Positions 39,518 to 40,173 of a DNA stretch of 40,173 nt are shown here, piece after piece; the first letter of the stretch is position 1, and every line of letters begins with the position of its first letter. The position numbers were made by a program, and so were the translations under genes. The notes under the pieces were generated by a model. It made no database searches. It was given only the letters and a program-made list of their open reading frames with translations, and was not told the origin of the DNA. Origin of the DNA: CAVYHX01 sp963768415 (GTDB lineage Bacteria; Pseudomonadota; Gammaproteobacteria; UBA9214); the NCBI GenBank assembly GCA_963768415.1, contig CAVYHX010000050.1, forward strand, positions 1 to 40,173. The letters run 5' to 3'.

Positions 39518-40173
39518 TTACTTGAACAGCTTGGACTTGTCGACCAGGTCAACATGGGCGCGCTTGAAGCAGGTCCACTTCTGGGTCTCCTTGTCGTACA
39601 CGGAGTTCACGAAACACTTCCAGTTTTCCTCATCGACGAAGTTCTTGTCCATGCGGTAGTAGAAGCCCGGGTAACGGGACTCCTGACGGAACTCGATGTG
39701 CTTCATGTGCGCTTCAGCCGTGATGATGCGGTGGTAGTTCTCCCAGGCACGCAGCAGTTCATGCAGGTCCTTGGCACGCATCTTCTCGGCATCTTCTTTC
39801 AAGAAATCAATCTTCTCACCCGCCACTTCCAGCATGTGGGCATTGGTGGTGTAGTACGTCGCACAGCCGGCTACATATTCGTCCATGATTTTCTGCAAGC
39901 GGAACTGCAGCATCTTCGGCGTAATGTAGTTCGGGTTGATATCGATGGCCGTCGTGTAATCCTTGAACTCAAGGTAGTTCCTGACCGGCTTGTAGATCTC
40001 GGCAACCAGGTCTTCGACCGAGGTATCCAGCTCCGGCTTCAGGTCCTTGTTGTCCATGCAGTACTTGACCATGGCCTTGGCCGCAATACGGCCTTCGGCA
40101 TGCGAACCGGAGGAGAACTTGTGACCGGAGGCGCCCACGCCGTCACCGGCGGTCCACAGACCAGCAATACCTG
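39518..40173 (-). CDS. aprA: Adenylylsulfate reductase alpha subunit, C-terminal part (partial)
   Basis: AprA is the FAD-containing catalytic subunit of APS reductase; in sulfur oxidisers it makes APS from sulfite and AMP, working with the iron-sulfur subunit AprB. About 218 C-terminal residues are present; the frame is open to the right edge. GLWTAGDGVGASGHKFSSG, the FAD-contacting end of the flavoprotein domain, is followed by the helical domain (YITPKMLQFRLQKIMDEYVAGC) and the C-terminal RQESRYPGFYYRMD, NWKCFVNSVYD and WTCFKRAHVDLV, all typical of AprA. The stop TAA is at 39518-39520. No frameshift is present. This gene is the main evidence for dissimilatory sulfur metabolism; it does not by itself separate oxidisers from reducers, but the rest of the window is gammaproteobacterial. 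Confidence 0.95.
   Translation of the reverse strand, partial: GIAGLWTAGDGVGASGHKFSSGSHAEGRIAAKAMVKYCMDNKDLKPELDTSVEDLVAEIYKPVRNYLEFKDYTTAIDINPNYITPKMLQFRLQKIMDEYVAGCATYYTTNAHMLEVAGEKIDFLKEDAEKMRAKDLHELLRAWENYHRIITAEAHMKHIEFRQESRYPGFYYRMDKNFVDEENWKCFVNSVYDKETQKWTCFKRAHVDLVDKSKLFK

Overview
The window comes from a sulfur-oxidising gammaproteobacterium, probably Chromatiales-like. This rests on the C-terminal part of AprA (dissimilatory adenylylsulfate reductase) at the right edge, an Fnr-type regulator, proteobacterial GshA, PurE/PurK, RdgC and DXS, and the overall base composition. No tRNA, rRNA, transposase or CRISPR array was seen.

Layout. (1) 1-6652: a [NiFe]-hydrogenase locus. HypF (partial) and HypE lie on the + strand; a maturation protease and a four-gene group 3b hydrogenase operon in the order beta-gamma-delta-alpha (hydBGDA) lie on the - strand. 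(2) 6653-9295: a divergent control region with two FNR-type boxes, then hemN, and a convergent fnr. (3) 9444-14127: gshA, an unknown membrane protein, an unknown small protein, a DUF302 protein and purC, with several dispersed palindromic repeats. (4) 14450-31109: a 16.7-kb block on the - strand with two tandem giant LEPR-XLL/DUF4347 proteins (about 2160 and 1690 residues), then a hybrid histidine kinase (TM-PAS-HisKA-HATPase-REC-Hpt), then a REC-GGDEF-EAL protein. Each giant gene has a sigma-28 (FliA)-like promoter with an 11-nt spacer. (5) 31496-38256: purE-purK, rdgC, a DUF6498 membrane protein, a methyltransferase-like protein, an unknown protein and dxs. (6) 38343-40173: a YkgJ-type cysteine-cluster protein and aprA with a strong terminator.

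How they may work together. The hydrogenase operon and hemN look oxygen-controlled through the Fnr encoded next door. The giant protein, the kinase ending in Hpt and the REC-headed c-di-GMP enzyme look like one surface-protein/phosphorelay/second-messenger unit with motility-type transcription. That is the most interesting candidate system here, and it is inferred from gene order and motifs.

Caution: many genes are interrupted by frameshifts, including conserved housekeeping genes (purC, hemN, rdgC). Catalytic motifs survive on both sides of each shift, so I read most as sequence indels, but they are densest in the hydrogenase locus (1-6.7 kb), where real decay cannot be excluded. Frameshifted genes are given below as single features over their full reconstructed span.
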